Shown here one piece after another: positions 32,149 to 39,316 of a DNA stretch of 39,377 nucleotides (positions within the stretch are counted from its first letter, which is position 1; each line of letters begins with the position of its first letter). The stretch spans positions 1 to 39,377 of the forward strand of contig NZ_JAHXBN010000031.1 of the NCBI RefSeq assembly GCF_019924045.1, in the 5' to 3' direction. The stretch comes from Dyadobacter fermentans. Lineage in GTDB: Bacteria > Bacteroidota > Bacteroidia > Cytophagales > Spirosomataceae. The position numbers were made by a program, and so were the translations under genes. The notes under the pieces were generated by a model, which was given only the letters and a program-made list of their open reading frames with translations, did not search any database and was not told the DNA's origin.

Positions 32149-33393
32149 TTATGGATTTGTTGGTGTCAGTGACGTCGCATAAAAACCTACTGCGGCTGAT
32201 GCGACACCCGCAGTCAAGGCAAGCCATCCGATGGGTGTTGCCGTTGCCACGACGCCAAGGCCAATAGCCGCGATGTTGTAATAGTCAGCTTCGACAATCT
32301 GGCCGTCTGAAATTGCAATAACAACTTGGACGGTACCTACAAGTACTCCTGCAACACCAAGTGCCCTGGCCGTCGTTGACAATGCATTTGATGTCTTCAA
32401 GACTGTAGCATTTTCCATGCCCAATGTTTTCACAAACACGTCTGCATAAGTAGCAGACAAGCCGAATGTGGTCACCGAAACGTTCAAGACATTAAGCGTG
32501 GTATTCAGGCGCTCCATAAATATCTGGTAATCAGGAGTCGAGTGCTGTGCAACTTTAACGTAGTTGTGATTAATAAATGGCGAATAGACGCTGTTTGTGG
32601 GGGGAGTGGGGACTCCCGTGCCACCGCCACCGCCGCCGCCGCCGGTGTACGGGTAGCCGTCGCCAGAACCGTTAACACCTGTGTTACAAATCGGATAAGG
32701 TACCCGGTGCAAATGGTAAGTAACATCCCAGCAATTAGGGCCACAGCTTTGACCAGTTACCGTCTGGTATGAGAAGTATACGTTCTGACAAGTTGTTTTT
32801 AAGCCGCTACTCTGCTCTCTATCATAGTAGGTATCAATATGACCATCTAAGTAACGCCATACTCGGGCCGGCTCCTCATTCCAGTCAGTATGGATTATCA
32901 TTCCGGTAAAATGTGCACTATCGATGACAGTTCCAGGCTTGTGTTTAAAGGGGTCATAGGCGACCTGGATAAGGTGCCCTTGGGTCTCGTTTTTCTTGTT
33001 TTTAAAGACAATAAATCCCTCAGCGATGCTCCACTTCAGGTATGCGGCCAATTTCGGGATATATTCTTGACCATCCTGCCATGTTATCAGAGTGGGAAGC
33101 TGATTTGAAGAAGTATAAAACACAGGAACCCAAACGACATCAGTTTTGTCTTTCTTGACTTTTACCCCGTCCTCCCATCTTAGCCCACGACTAATTGAAG
33201 GGCTTTCACTGCGCCTGTTAGCACTTTTCTGTTGCGGTAGGTAAGTGTTTTCAAACCAGGATTTAGACTCATCCAGTGAAATTTCCGGCAACTCTTCGCC
33301 AATGGATGGAAAGTCAATATTGTCGTCGCACCCCAGTACAAACGCGGTGCCGGTCAAAGCGAGTATGTTTTTTACGAATTCCTGTCTATTCAT
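32149..33393 (-). CDS. Module lipoprotein with Cys motif, Gly-rich linker and hydrophobic C-terminus (copy 2)
   Basis: 414 aa, paralogue of 20423-21718. Lipobox ALTGTAFVLGC (Cys22) is followed by DDNID, again acidic as in surface export signals. Domain A has KVKKDKTDVVWVPVFY, WQDGQEYI, LKWSIAEGFIVF and FTGMII; the Cys segment is C-x14-C-x3-C-x14-C with GQSCGPNC. A run of eight Gly in the linker precedes a hydrophobic C-terminal domain with DGQIVEADYYNIAAIGLG and TPIGWLALTAGVAS. The shared DG...D..N.A..G (S/T)PIGW pattern resembles the hydrophobic regions of polymorphic toxins. Family unnamed. Confidence 0.8.
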   Translation of the reverse strand: MNRQEFVKNILALTGTAFVLGCDDNIDFPSIGEELPEISLDESKSWFENTYLPQQKSANRRSESPSISRGLRWEDGVKVKKDKTDVVWVPVFYTSSNQLPTLITWQDGQEYIPKLAAYLKWSIAEGFIVFKNKKNETQGHLIQVAYDPFKHKPGTVIDSAHFTGMIIHTDWNEEPARVWRYLDGHIDTYYDREQSSGLKTTCQNVYFSYQTVTGQSCGPNCWDVTYHLHRVPYPICNTGVNGSGDGYPYTGGGGGGGGTGVPTPPTNSVYSPFINHNYVKVAQHSTPDYQIFMERLNTTLNVLNVSVTTFGLSATYADVFVKTLGMENATVLKTSNALSTTARALGVAGVLVGTVQVVIAISDGQIVEADYYNIAAIGLGVVATATPIGWLALTAGVASAAVGFYATSLTPTNP

Positions 33394-34268
33394 CGTTAAG
33401 AATAAAAATGATTAAATAACTGATTCTCTTACTTTCGGCTGACGATTTTACTTCATGTTTGATTGTGTTTGATGTTGACGATAGTTTTTTTGACGCCTAG
33501 ACAACACACCTTAAACATGTTTATCGGGCGATTAGCAAATGTATAATTATGGTTATTTCAATGGAATAATTAAAATTGAAAATATTCATAATTTTCGATC
33601 AATGAATGATTTTTATCGACTAGTGACGGCGTTTTATATGACAAATGAGAGTTATATACGTGCTAAAAAAAAGAAACTATTTTGACTATTATTTCCGAAT
33701 CCATATTTAAGAACTTATTTTGTCAAATTTTGACCATATTTTGATTTGTTCATCAAAACGTTTCAAGTTTAATATTTGATTGAAACCAAAAATGTTCTCA
33801 GGACATAGGAGACAAACTTGTCGGTGGAGCGTTCCAACGCCATCCTGAATTTCAATTTGTACATACGTTTTTCGTTTGGATACCTTTCGTTGAAACAAAT
33901 GAATCTAAGTACTAATCCATTTTGCCTAATTCTTTCACCCCCTGATAATCAGTTAAGGTATCAACAAGTAAATGCGATTTTTCTGCCTTGCGCGGTGAAA
34001 CTTATTTAAATGGCATGAGTTTGTTCCAGCGTTTCTACCTGGCTTTGACCCAGCTAAACGACCAGGCCGAAAGGCGTTTAGCGCAGCCGAATGGAGCGAG
34101 GCTGGCGCGAGACATTGGATGGCCGGGAATACCATCTTAATATAGTCGCCATGCACGGAGAAGGGAGCCGCCTAGAAGATTACTACCTCGCAATGAAGTC
34201 GTTCTGTTTAAAAGGAGTGAGATACAGATAGAGCGCCCAAGGGAAATAACACAGCTTGCAAATTTAAG
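33394..34268. other. Long AT-rich intergenic region, module boundary to mobile block
   Basis: About 875 bp with no supported gene. 33420-33960 is markedly AT-rich; the open frames 33707-33898 (-), 33818-34009 (+) and 33953-34156 (-) overlap one another and have no recognisable content. GC rises after ~34010, where a hairpin lies. The AT-rich part presumably contains the promoter of the second module. Confidence 0.5.
34053..34082. other. Hairpin with GAAA loop and bulge in non-coding DNA
   Basis: Arms GCTAAAC (34053-34059) and GTTTAGC (34076-34082) enclose GCC-GAAA-GGC, with the left side carrying an extra six bases (GACCAG). It is isolated in the non-coding stretch left of the Xis-like genes. 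It may be a terminator-like remnant, a recombination site or part of a structured RNA; no T-run follows. Confidence 0.35.
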
Positions 34269-34478
34269 TTAGCGATACCAGATCCAGGACCAGGCGATTT
34301 GTTTCCAATTTCGAACGATCAAACCATTCCTTGCCTTCCACAGCGTCGCACTGTAGCTATTGAAAAATTCCGTTGCTTCTTCAATCGTTGATCCTTGTTG
34401 CAAAAAATAAACCTTGACGTGAATTTCGTCAGGGGGACGCTGGCTTCCAAAGCCCAATGAAGATAGTTTCTTCTTCAT
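34269..34478 (-). CDS. Small protein following the Xis-like gene
   Basis: 69 aa. The segment FFNSYSATLWKARNGLIVRNWKQIAWSWIWYR resembles the FF..Y...GW..G...I.NWK...R.W tail often seen at the end of mobile-element and phage replication proteins of Bacteroidota. The gene overlaps the preceding Xis-like gene by 4 bp (ATGA), so they are translationally coupled. Role unknown; probably part of the mobile element's control or replication unit. Confidence 0.65.
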   Translation of the reverse strand: MKKKLSSLGFGSQRPPDEIHVKVYFLQQGSTIEEATEFFNSYSATLWKARNGLIVRNWKQIAWSWIWYR

Positions 34479-34795
34479 TTGACCGCGGGAGTTTTGAACT
34501 TTGCGAACATTTTCTCGATGTCTGCCCGATCATAATAAATGACACCGCCGATACGCATAAAGCTGAGCTGCCGGCTCGCTCGCATGGCATGCAGCTTGCC
34601 GGGCGATACATCCAGCAATTTCCTAACTTCACGAGATTTGAGCCATTGTTTGGAATGCTGAGAGCCTCCACCTGCCAGCAGCCGTCTCATTTCTGAGAGC
34701 ATTTGCTCTTTAAACTTTTCAAGATCCGCCAAAGTGACTAATTGATGCGTGAACAACGCCGAACGCTCCTCTGAATGCTTGTCCTTCTTTTCCAT
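34475..34795 (-). CDS. Helix-turn-helix protein, excisionase/MerR-like (HTH_17)
   Basis: 106 aa from ATG 34795 (MEKKDKHSEE); the frame is open to ATG 34828, but that start lies inside an inverted repeat. The N-terminal half is helical. The C-terminal ~50 residues KQWLKSREVRKLLDVSPGKL, RQLSFMRIGGVIYYDRADIE form the winged helix typical of excisionase-type proteins in Bacteroidota integrative elements. It is the first gene of a coupled pair and is preceded by an 11-bp inverted repeat that may be its own operator. Whether it serves the recombinase at 134-1453 is unknown. Confidence 0.82.
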   Translation of the reverse strand: MEKKDKHSEERSALFTHQLVTLADLEKFKEQMLSEMRRLLAGGGSQHSKQWLKSREVRKLLDVSPGKLHAMRASRQLSFMRIGGVIYYDRADIEKMFAKFKTPAVK

Positions 34796-34817
34796 TGCTG
34801 CCTGCTTTACGTTAACA

Positions 34818-34858
34818 ATCAAAAACATCCATTACCATATACAGTCGATGTTTTTGAT
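34818..34858. promoter_or_regulatory. Inverted repeat upstream of the Xis-like gene, candidate operator
   Basis: Perfect 11-bp arms ATCAAAAACAT (34818-34828) and ATGTTTTTGAT (34848-34858) are separated by 19 bp (centre-to-centre about 30 bp, three helical turns). It lies just upstream of ATG 34795, where a self-regulating HTH protein would be expected to bind. Confidence 0.5.
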
Positions 34859-34916
34859 CGGAAAATAATAAGCAGCGTTTGATACTCGCTTCCTCTTTTT
34901 CCCAGCGGAACAAAAA

Positions 34917-34963
34917 GAATAAAATGCGGGTCGATGCCAACGGCATCGACCCGCATTTTATTC
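34917..34963 (-). terminator. Very long perfect hairpin terminator of the ardA gene
   Basis: 22-bp perfect arms at 34917-34938 and 34942-34963 enclose the 3-nt loop AAC; the stem core is GCGGGTCGATGCC. The right arm abuts the ardA stop codon. On the minus strand the stem ends in TTTTATTCTTTTTG. It produces apparent open frames on both strands at this place, which are not genes. Confidence 0.88.
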
Positions 34964-35521
34964 TCAATAATCAGCGAATACATGGCCTTCGTAAGCACCG
35001 TAGCCATCTAAAAATAAATCCTTCGCGAAAGCTTCGTAATCGAAATAACGTTCGAGGGCCGCTGGAACACCTGACAACAAGCCGGTCTCCTCGACGTATT
35101 GGTAAGCATACTCAAGCTCTGGATCTTTCATCGATCCACCAAAGAATCCACGGTAGCTTTCCCGGAAAACTTCAAGTTGGTCTTCCAGCTCGTACCCGTT
35201 AGATGGCCAATAGTTGATTTGCTTACAATAAATCTCGAATGCTTCGGCAGTCTCATCGTCCATTTCACCGGTGGCCTCAAAGTAGGCGAAAGCTTCTTTT
35301 TGAAGGCTGCATTCTGATATCAAAAAATCCGGGATGTTTTCCCAGTCTTGGAACATTAGTTCGGGATCGAACTCATTTCGATGAAACTCGTGGCAATCTT
35401 GCAGAAATTCTTTAATGTCTGCATAATCTGTAAGATCAAACCATTTACCGAACAGCGACCCGCTGTTGTACTGACCATAGGTTCCAACATAGATTCTTGG
35501 AGCATTTTCGAGATTTCTCAT
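34964..35521 (-). CDS. ardA: Antirestriction protein ArdA
   Basis: 185 aa, strongly acidic DNA mimic that inhibits type I restriction enzymes during entry of mobile DNA. The start APRIYVGTYGQYNSGSLFGK and W.DL.DY.D..EFL match the ArdA N-terminal domain; the SYRGFFGG segment and the acidic C-terminal domain (YVEETGLL, YFDYEAFAKDLFLDGYG) match the rest, and the length is normal for the family. It is consistent with a conjugative or mobilisable element. It is terminated by a 22-bp hairpin. Confidence 0.93.
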   Translation of the reverse strand: MRNLENAPRIYVGTYGQYNSGSLFGKWFDLTDYADIKEFLQDCHEFHRNEFDPELMFQDWENIPDFLISECSLQKEAFAYFEATGEMDDETAEAFEIYCKQINYWPSNGYELEDQLEVFRESYRGFFGGSMKDPELEYAYQYVEETGLLSGVPAALERYFDYEAFAKDLFLDGYGAYEGHVFADY

Positions 35522-35591
35522 GATTGAAAGGCATTTAAGTAGCTAGGGCCCCGGCTTTGTGCTCAGGGCAATCGCTGCCTTCCACTCGATG

Positions 35592-35714
35592 AAAAAATGA
35601 CGGAGCTCGTCCCCTTGGTTGCAAGCCCATCCGGCGGTTTACGGTGCGGCTGGCTTATGTGGGTTCAGCTAAAAAGCCGGATGACGAAGTGCAGGCTTGC
35701 AACCGTCATTTTTT
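35592..35714. ncRNA. Large nested inverted repeat, candidate structured RNA or cis element of the mobile block
   Basis: Three nested pairs of arms form one long stem: AAAAAATGACGG (35592-35603) with 35703-35714; GGTTGCAAGCC (35617-35627) with GGCTTGCAACC (35694-35704); CATCCGGC (35628-35635) with GCCGGATG (35676-35683). The apical loop is ~40 nt, and bulges of 13 and 10 nt interrupt opposite sides. The outer pair shares two bases with the second. It lies between the ardA and HEPN genes in non-coding DNA. A/T runs at the base would allow terminator function on either strand; the size and bulges suggest more, such as an RNA element or a transfer-related site. Confidence 0.5.
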
Positions 35715-35806
35715 ACTTTGTAACTTTCGTTTGCACTGAACGCATCTTTTAGTGATTCTTTTCAGCAATCCGAGAAACTTAAAAAGGCATGTAGTCACCT
35801 CTCCCG

Positions 35807-37225
35807 CTAAACTCTGATTGCAGCCATTCGCTCTTCGAACACTGCTTCGGCTAATTCCAGCAAACGCAGCACCCGAGAAGAAATTGAATGAAGATCTTGT
35901 TCGCCGACCTGATAGTCCGGATTGTATCTAGCCCCGAGATATGCGTCTTCTAGAAGCTCTAAAAGGCGTTCTTCATCCGGCGAGCCGCCAGGAAAAATAT
36001 CATTCAAGTGAGGTGCTAATCTATGATTAAACCGTTTAAGTGATCTGATGGAATGCGTGCGCCGTTCGCTTCCGTAGAGCGCAATGGCAGTGCTACGAAA
36101 TGTCGTTTCAGCAGCTTGTTGCAGCATAAACATCGATAGCGCATACTCTCTTACTTGTTGGTAGTACGCTGCTCCGTCAAAGAACCTTCGGGCTTTACTC
36201 ATTCCGGCTATAAACGCGTGCCTTGACTTCTCGATCAGTTGCCTGAGGGTTTCGGGAAGCATTTTCGGTAACGGCGTAATACTCCGTTGGTATACCAGGT
36301 TTTCGGTGGTACAGGCGAAAGAGAAGTATACTTGACCACTGGTAAGCGCCTGATGGATATCCGACAATTTGTGAACCGAGCAGCAGAGCTTCTCATCACC
36401 GGCACTGAATAGCTCAACGATGGACTGATGCTCTTTGAAGGTCTTCTGATTATCATCGGCAAACACAATCAGCAGATCCCTGTATGGCTTTTGCTCCGTT
36501 GATTCAGGGGCGGGATGCTTGACCTCAAATATCAGAAGTGGGTCGAGTGCTGCAATTAGTAATTCTATGATGGCTTTGCTCCCCGCCAGCTTCCCAAGCC
36601 GACGTTTCTGAAATGGAATCCCTTGATCGCTTCTTGAAATGAGGTAAACGGCTTCGAGAAGCGATTCCAATAACTCGTACTGGATGATTTCAACGCATTC
36701 GCCGGTAGCTTCACAGATACTCACCTTGCTCAATCCATACTCCACCCAGTCTTCCAAAATCTCTTGCCACTGCTCATAACTATAAGTATTAAAAACGCGC
36801 TTGATCGCTAGAAGGGGCTCTTCGGTCTCAACAAGCGATAGCCTACGGATCATGCCGCCATGGCGGTCGTTGAGCTCCCGGACATGCCGCATATACTGCC
36901 GATCGGCTTCAATTTGCGCATGACTGAAAGGCTGAAAATCGCTGGTATTCAAGCCAATTCCATATTCCTCAGCAACGTCTAACAGCAACCTACAAGCCTT
37001 GATGATCTTTTGTAGATGTCTTTCCAGGCAAAGAACAGTCGACGGATCTCCTAGAAATGAAAAGGGTTTCTCCGTCGTCACTGCTTTTAGGAATTGCCAC
37101 AGTTCGATACGTACGAATTCAAGATCAGTCGCGTGAAAGAATTCTGCGATCAGATCACGAGCATCGGCAAGCTTCTGCTCGCACGAGTCCCGATTTCCGC
37201 TTGTTGTTAAATTTACAGTCTCCAT
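35807..37225 (-). CDS. HEPN-domain protein
   Basis: 472 aa from ATG 37225 (METVNLTTSGNRD); the open frame extends to 37297. The N-terminal ~250 residues are helical with no recognised domain; around ~255-310 is a short alpha/beta stretch (PYRDLLIVFADDNQK). The C-terminal ~140 residues form a HEPN-type helical bundle: ARRFFDGAAYYQQVREYALS, MLQQAAETTFRSTAIALYG, HSIRSLKRFNHRL, LLEDAYLGARYNPDY. R..(6)..H is present in RSLKRFNH, possibly the HEPN RNase motif. HEPN proteins often act in defence or toxin systems; this one is typical of Bacteroidota mobile elements. It is divergent from the XRE gene. Confidence 0.75.
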   Translation of the reverse strand: METVNLTTSGNRDSCEQKLADARDLIAEFFHATDLEFVRIELWQFLKAVTTEKPFSFLGDPSTVLCLERHLQKIIKACRLLLDVAEEYGIGLNTSDFQPFSHAQIEADRQYMRHVRELNDRHGGMIRRLSLVETEEPLLAIKRVFNTYSYEQWQEILEDWVEYGLSKVSICEATGECVEIIQYELLESLLEAVYLISRSDQGIPFQKRRLGKLAGSKAIIELLIAALDPLLIFEVKHPAPESTEQKPYRDLLIVFADDNQKTFKEHQSIVELFSAGDEKLCCSVHKLSDIHQALTSGQVYFSFACTTENLVYQRSITPLPKMLPETLRQLIEKSRHAFIAGMSKARRFFDGAAYYQQVREYALSMFMLQQAAETTFRSTAIALYGSERRTHSIRSLKRFNHRLAPHLNDIFPGGSPDEERLLELLEDAYLGARYNPDYQVGEQDLHSISSRVLRLLELAEAVFEERMAAIRV

Positions 37226-37364
37226 AGGCTTCTCTTTTTTAACAAAAAAGAAGCCGCGATTCCGCGTATCGAACCACAACAAGTTGTATACTACCACAGA
37301 TCATTGGTAAAACACTTCCGCCCGTCTGTTGACCTTAGCCTAGATATTTCCTTTATTTGTAACC

Positions 37365-37772
37365 ATGAGCACAGCAACAAAGCCAAATCATATCGGTCAC
37401 AAGATCGGCCGCATACGTGAACTGCGCGGCCTTAAGCAGGAATCCCTTGCGTACGAGTTGAAGGTCAGCCAGCAAACTGTATCGAAGATCGAACAAAGTG
37501 AAAATGTGGAAGATCAAATTCTCGAACAGATCGCGAAAATCCTTGGCGTAACCCCAGAAGGGATTAAGAATTTTAGCGAAGAAGCGGTGTTCAATATCAT
37601 CGGCAATACCTTTAGTGACAACAGTTCGAATAACAATAACTATTTGTGTACTATCAACCCCATCGAGAAGATTATTCAGTTATACGATGAGAAAGTCGCA
37701 TTACTCGAGCGTCTATTGCAAAGCGAACGTGAAAAGGTTGAACTGCTTAAAGGAAAACAAGATCAGTCGTAG
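37365..37772 (+). CDS. XRE-family transcriptional regulator
   Basis: 135 aa. N-terminal HTH (residues ~10-65): KIGRIRELRGLKQESLAYEL, VSQQTVSKIEQSENV, LEQIAKILGVTPEGIK. An Asn/Ser-rich linker and a C-terminal coiled coil (PIEKIIQLYDEKVALLERLL, QSEREKVELLKG) probably mediate oligomerisation. It is divergent from the HEPN gene (140-bp gap) and converges on the broken toxin gene. It is a likely regulator of element genes. Confidence 0.88.
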   Translation: MSTATKPNHIGHKIGRIRELRGLKQESLAYELKVSQQTVSKIEQSENVEDQILEQIAKILGVTPEGIKNFSEEAVFNIIGNTFSDNSSNNNNYLCTINPIEKIIQLYDEKVALLERLLQSEREKVELLKGKQDQS

Positions 37773-37807
37773 GACTTTCTGAATTGCTATCTTATTAGAT
37801 CATAAGC

Positions 37808-37909
37808 TTAGTCATTTTCCTCGTTGCAGCGATCGTTGGGCTGCTCATCGGCCATTAGCCGACGGATCAAAGCCAGTGTACTGGCCTCGACTGTTTCTTC
37901 GTGTAGCAT
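37808..37909 (-). pseudogene. Truncated AbiEii-type nucleotidyltransferase toxin gene (5' end only)
   Basis: A 33-codon frame begins MLHEETVEASTLALIRRLMA. This matches the very start of AbiEii/AbiGii nucleotidyltransferase toxins (M...ETVEP.TLELL..LM), which continues with ..VGGTALAL and the DxD active site. Here homology ends after LMADE and the frame stops 11 residues later, so the catalytic domain is gone. Its start overlaps the shifted frame of the DUF6922 gene upstream, the usual antitoxin-then-toxin order. Confidence 0.65.
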
Positions 37910-38188
37910 AGCATTTCCTCTTTTTTAATAGGAAAGTATCTGCAGGCCTCTTCAATGGCATAATCTGGCAAAAAAGACAATTTCGTTTTTAAGGGTGTCA
38001 ATAACTTTTTGCAGCCCATAGAAACGGACTAACTCTTGCCACTGCTCTTCTTTACCGCGCTCGACGATCCGGGCAATAACCGTTTTGTAAGACGCCTGCC
38101 AGTCTATCTTGTCATAGTCCAAATCCCAAAACCATTTGGGGGCGAAATCAGGTCTTTCAAGTGTCTTTGGCTGTTGCATGGTCGTCAA
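37867..38188 (-). pseudogene. DUF6922 gene (AbiEii antitoxin-side partner) with a frameshift in an A6/T6 run
   Basis: The in-frame protein (37952-38188, 78 aa) begins PDFAPKWFWDLDYDKIDWQA and has ARIVERGKEEQWQELVRFYG, typical of DUF6922. It ends abruptly as NEIVFFARLCH. If one base of the six-base run at 37970-37975 is skipped, the frame continues FLPDYAIEEACRYF, PIKKEEMLCYTKKQSRPVHW, the expected family C-terminus, and stops at 37867. This indicates a one-base insertion, a sequencing error or, less likely, programmed slippage. It normally precedes an AbiEii toxin gene, whose 5' remnant is directly downstream. Confidence 0.7.
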
Positions 38189-38243
38189 GGTATGAGATGC
38201 CGGAACCTTTTAGGCTCAAAAGTTAACGAAACTATTGTGAAAT

Positions 38244-38281
38244 CAGCCGCCTGCAAGCCAATAGATACTCGCAGGCGGCTG
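38244..38281 (-). terminator. Hairpin after the 38285-38758 gene
   Basis: Perfect 11-bp GC-rich arms CAGCCGCCTGC (38244-38254) and GCAGGCGGCTG (38271-38281) with a 16-nt loop, 3 bp past the minus-strand stop. The minus-strand sequence after it (ATTTCACAATAG) has only a short T-run. Confidence 0.75.
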
Positions 38282-38284
38282 GAA

Positions 38285-38758
38285 TTATTCCGAGTCAGTC
38301 ACGGCTTTGGCTTTTCTGCCACGAGGCTTGCCCGTGTATTCAGGCTTTGGTGCTTCTGTCTCAATAGCCAACTCATATCCTTTGGTAGATTGATCGAAAT
38401 CAAAAGTCGAGATTTTGAAAATAAGCTTTTGGTTTTCAAAATCAACTCCGCCTTTTTTCAATATAACAGCGAGGGGGATTACATGCCCCCGGCCACTTTT
38501 TTCGAACGAAAATGTGTGATCTGATTTAGCAGCCGGAACAAGGTATATAGATTTAATTTTCCGCTTTCCTTCCTGTGTCCCGATTTTGAAATTAGCTGAC
38601 TCTGGATCAATTCCTAAATCGCGAAGCGCTGTGGCCGGAAAAACCAGCTTGCCTGAATTAGAAATGTAACCCGTCGGAAGCGGCGCTGCTTTTGCGGTGG
38701 CCTTGACCTCGGGAACGTTTTCTTCTGGGGAAAAGAATTTGATAGCTTTCAGTTTCAT
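38285..38758 (-). CDS. Hypothetical protein of the mobile block
   Basis: 157 aa, soluble, no signal peptide. Beta-rich centre: GYISNSGKLVFPATALRDLG, FKIGTQEGKRKIKSIYLVPA, and LIFKISTFDFDQSTKGYELA; the C-terminus is basic (GKPRGRKAKAV), which suggests nucleic-acid contact. The segment GKLVFPATALRDLGI recalls single-chain DNA-binding or AbrB-like folds only loosely. No family can be named. It lies between the truncated relaxase gene and the broken toxin-antitoxin pair. Confidence 0.7.
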   Translation of the reverse strand: MKLKAIKFFSPEENVPEVKATAKAAPLPTGYISNSGKLVFPATALRDLGIDPESANFKIGTQEGKRKIKSIYLVPAAKSDHTFSFEKSGRGHVIPLAVILKKGGVDFENQKLIFKISTFDFDQSTKGYELAIETEAPKPEYTGKPRGRKAKAVTDSE

Positions 38759-38812
38759 GGTGTTATGGGTTATTTTGGGCTAAAATAACTCATTCTCCCT
38801 AGAAACTGGCAT

Positions 38813-39316
38813 TTAGATACCCAGGCCCTGCTTTTTCTGCCTTTTTTGTGCCTTCTGCAACTGCTCTTTTACCTCGATTCCGATGTTTTGAGCCAGCCGC
38901 TTTTCAATCCAGGCTAGCGAATAGCTCCGTCCTAAGTCAGAACCCTTAATCTTGATATTTTTCCGCATATGATAGAATGCGATCCCTCTTCCAACATAAG
39001 TCTTATACCCCTGGGTTAACAATTTCGCTTTGAGCTCATCGATCGATGCTGCCGTATTTAAAAGCTGGTCGACGGATGATTTAAGTTTCAGATGCTGCTT
39101 GTCGGTTATCACATTTTCCAGCCCGAGCCGCTTATTGATCCTCATTTCCGGTGCCTGCACTAATTCAAGCCGTTGTTCCATTCTGCGGCAGAATTCACCG
39201 GTTCTGGCGTAGTTATGAAAATGCTTTGAGGTGTTTTTACCATTGAAATTAATGCGGTTTGCCACGATGGGTATTTCGGAGAAGTTGACCACCTGATTCC
39301 GTGGCAAATTGACCAC
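38813..39316 (-). pseudogene. 3' part of a MobP-type relaxase gene, cut by an IS21-like element end
   Basis: The frame from IVANRINFNGKNTSKHFHNY onward (~residue 17) matches the region of Bacteroidota mobilisation relaxases that follows the HxH metal site (P.(H)IH(I/V)VANRIN..GK), then EFCRRMEQRLELVQAP, LTQGYKTYVGRGIAFYHMRK and IKGSDLGRSYSLAWIEKRL. The first 16 residues (MVNLPRNQVVNFSEIP) come from the adjoining IS end, and the catalytic Tyr and His motifs upstream are missing. The gene is therefore non-functional as a relaxase. It shows that the block derives from a mobilisable element. Confidence 0.78.

Noticed and set aside
33707..34156. Three overlapping short open frames on both strands
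   Set aside because: They overlap each other in AT-rich DNA, lack motifs and cannot all be coding; treated as chance.
34879..35202. Plus-strand open frame across the ardA terminator
   Set aside because: It reads through the long palindrome and opposite ardA; the repeated MRVDA.GIDPHFI stretch is produced by the inverted repeat.
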